64,000 nucleotides of DNA. It comes from Tridacna crocea (Eukaryota; Mollusca; Bivalvia; Cardiida; Cardiidae). Position numbers and translations under genes: made by a program. Below are positions 62,695-64,000 of this stretch, one piece after another. The notes beneath the pieces were generated by a model. The model worked only from the letters and a program-made list of their open reading frames with translations. It had not been told where the DNA came from and did not search any database. The DNA is taken from contig OX031060.1 in NCBI GenBank assembly GCA_943736015.1, positions 13,467,501 to 13,531,500 of the forward strand, given 5' to 3'. How positions within the stretch are numbered: position 1 is the stretch's first letter; each line of letters opens with the position of its first letter.

Positions 62695-64000
62695 CACTGT
62701 AAAAGCGGGTGTTTTAAATCCAAACACGATAGAAAACACTTTTCTGTTACACTTTTTTAACACCCGTTCGTGTTTTGAGAAAACACCAGTGTTTTAAAAT
62801 TAAACATGATGAAAACATTAGTGTTTTGTGAAAACACCTATTTCAGTGTTTTGTTTGAAAATGGGTAACAGGTGTTTTCGAGCCTGTTACACTTCTTAAA
62901 CACGAAAACGTGTTTTCAGGACTAAGGTGTTTTATTTCGAAACAGGTGTTTTACAGTTCAACGTCAAATATACTACACTGAACAGGCTTGATATAGTATA
63001 ATAGTTTTGTCTCACTCTCCATAGAGAGAAACAGGTTTAAAAATGGATATGATGATGACGTCAGTAACATCATAATTATATCCATTTTCAATAAATGCAG
63101 CTAGCATATGTACTTGTGTAGCCTAATTCGAATATCGCCAGGTGACAAAACCAGAATACACATTTTCTCATGTTGCGACTATTAACACGAACTGTCACAG
63201 TAAATTGAGAACAGGTAGATAAGTATTTGTATTTAATTTTATTTTTTTCTCAGGAAACATAAAGCACTGTTGATCTTTTAGTCAGTAAGATTTTCCTCAT
63301 CTTGGTGGTCTGGGACCAAACGTGCAGTCTTATGATTAAAGCCTTTTAATACTAATAAAATAAGCCTCGTCATGAGAAAACCTGTTTTTGCATATGTAAA
63401 AACAAAATCACAGATAACCACACAGTTAATATGCGACTTTGTTTTTTGCTACATTGATATCACAACCCCTCTTAACCCTCAATTTTAGATTTCAAGCTTC
63501 TAACCATTTTCTGTGGTTGGACAGCCTGGTTTGTGTCACACCTGTTCAAAATCAGGACAGGTTTTCATGACATGATTCAAATAAGATCTGCTATCCTTCA
63601 AACTAACAGTCAACAATTTGAAAATCTAACTTTATATAACTGCACAAGCAGCAGATTAGTAATCCAGCAATTTATATAAATAAAATCTAAATCACTTTAG
63701 TGTTGCTAGGGATACCATGGAAATGGACAACATGACCAATCATTTTTGTTGTGCTGTTCTTCCAATGGTATACCCTTCTTGGGTATACCCTTCTTTCAAA
63801 ATATATGCAACATATCATATAGCAAGAGTGGCAAATTGTCGCAAGATATGCCCATCCCACCGCCAGTTGTCGAGGGGGAATAATAATCGTAAAGGGTAGA
63901 TAGACGAAAATAGCAGTACAGCAGATATCATGTAAGTGATTGAAATAGGCATGAATGTCTCCTCTAATGTTAAAAAAACATGCATATAAAGTTTCAGGTC
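62695..64000 (+). mobile_element. End of a CACTA-type DNA transposon inserted in the LTR element (far end outside window)
   Basis: The break in the integrase frame coincides with CACTGTAAAAGCGGGTGTTT, a CACTG terminus as in animal EnSpm/CACTA elements. The next 270 bases hold about nine GTGTTTT and three AAAACAC words, the dense subterminal motif arrays typical of that superfamily. From 62970 to 64000 no reading frame or motif was recognised. The other terminus and any target duplication are not in view, so the assignment is inferred. Confidence 0.5.

Overview
This is an animal nuclear window, most likely from a bivalve mollusc. Genes are split into short exons with GT/AG introns, the DNA is AT-rich, and short hairpin transposons fill the spaces. 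The GCCTGCGCAG-type hairpins (F6 below) recall, from memory only, dreissenid mussel DNA. There is no bacterial gene organisation, no CRISPR array and no rRNA gene.

Two host genes can be read, both on the + strand. Gene 1 (coding exons at 21526, 22707, 24763 and 25960, stop at 26217) encodes a complete 205-residue secreted, lysine- and arginine-rich precursor. It has a signal peptide, a furin-type RQKR site and a C-terminal run of five arginines. I do not recognise the family; it looks like a precursor of cationic peptides. Gene 2 (exons at 50324, 54325, 55629 and 57857, continuing beyond the window) encodes the N-terminal part of a METTL24-like membrane-anchored methyltransferase. Weaker exon candidates lie at 8987-9190, 48354-48394 and in a 109-base segment kept in three copies of a duplicated block.

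Layout: 1-4.2 kb holds mixed repeats. From 4.2 to 15.8 kb a 2.7-3.6 kb block is present three times (A inverted relative to B and C). From 15.8 to 21.5 kb there are hairpin MITEs, then gene 1 (21.5-26.3 kb) with repeat-laden introns. From 26.3 to 37.6 kb lie nested DNA transposons, a LINE tail split by a MITE, tRNA-derived SINEs and AT-rich inverted-repeat elements. At 37.6-40.8 kb a LINE tail is followed by a young LTR element with identical LTRs. At 45.0-47.3 kb is a 2.3 kb element with about 500-base terminal inverted repeats. Gene 2 starts at 50.3 kb. An LTR retrotransposon with Gmr1-like domain order (integrase before reverse transcriptase) begins at 59.6 kb and is cut at 62695 by what looks like the end of a CACTA-type DNA transposon.

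Repeat family names used below: F1 = TTAA-flanked hairpin MITE of about 225 bases (about 31 copies or fragments). F2 = TTAA-flanked MITE with a GTCTGATC hairpin. F3 = AACCATTC foldback of about 195 bases. F4 = CATCTTCG-ended MITEs with 9-base target duplications. F5 = AAGGTGG-ended 550-base repeat with a recurring ORF. F6 = GCCTGCGCAG hairpin repeat. F7 = GAGCTCC-ended MITE. F8 = TGGTGGCA-ended element full of ATCGTGATA-like words. F9 = the triplicated block. F10 = GC-rich GCCGCCTGCCG element. F11 = GGTGAAAGATC repeat. F12 = AAGGTAGTGGACC MITE. F13 = CCGGTGTAA-ended element with GACCCCC words. F14 = ATTTCGCCATCT repeat. F15 and F16 = minor dispersed pairs.

All similarities were judged by eye; percentage identities and database matches were not computed.
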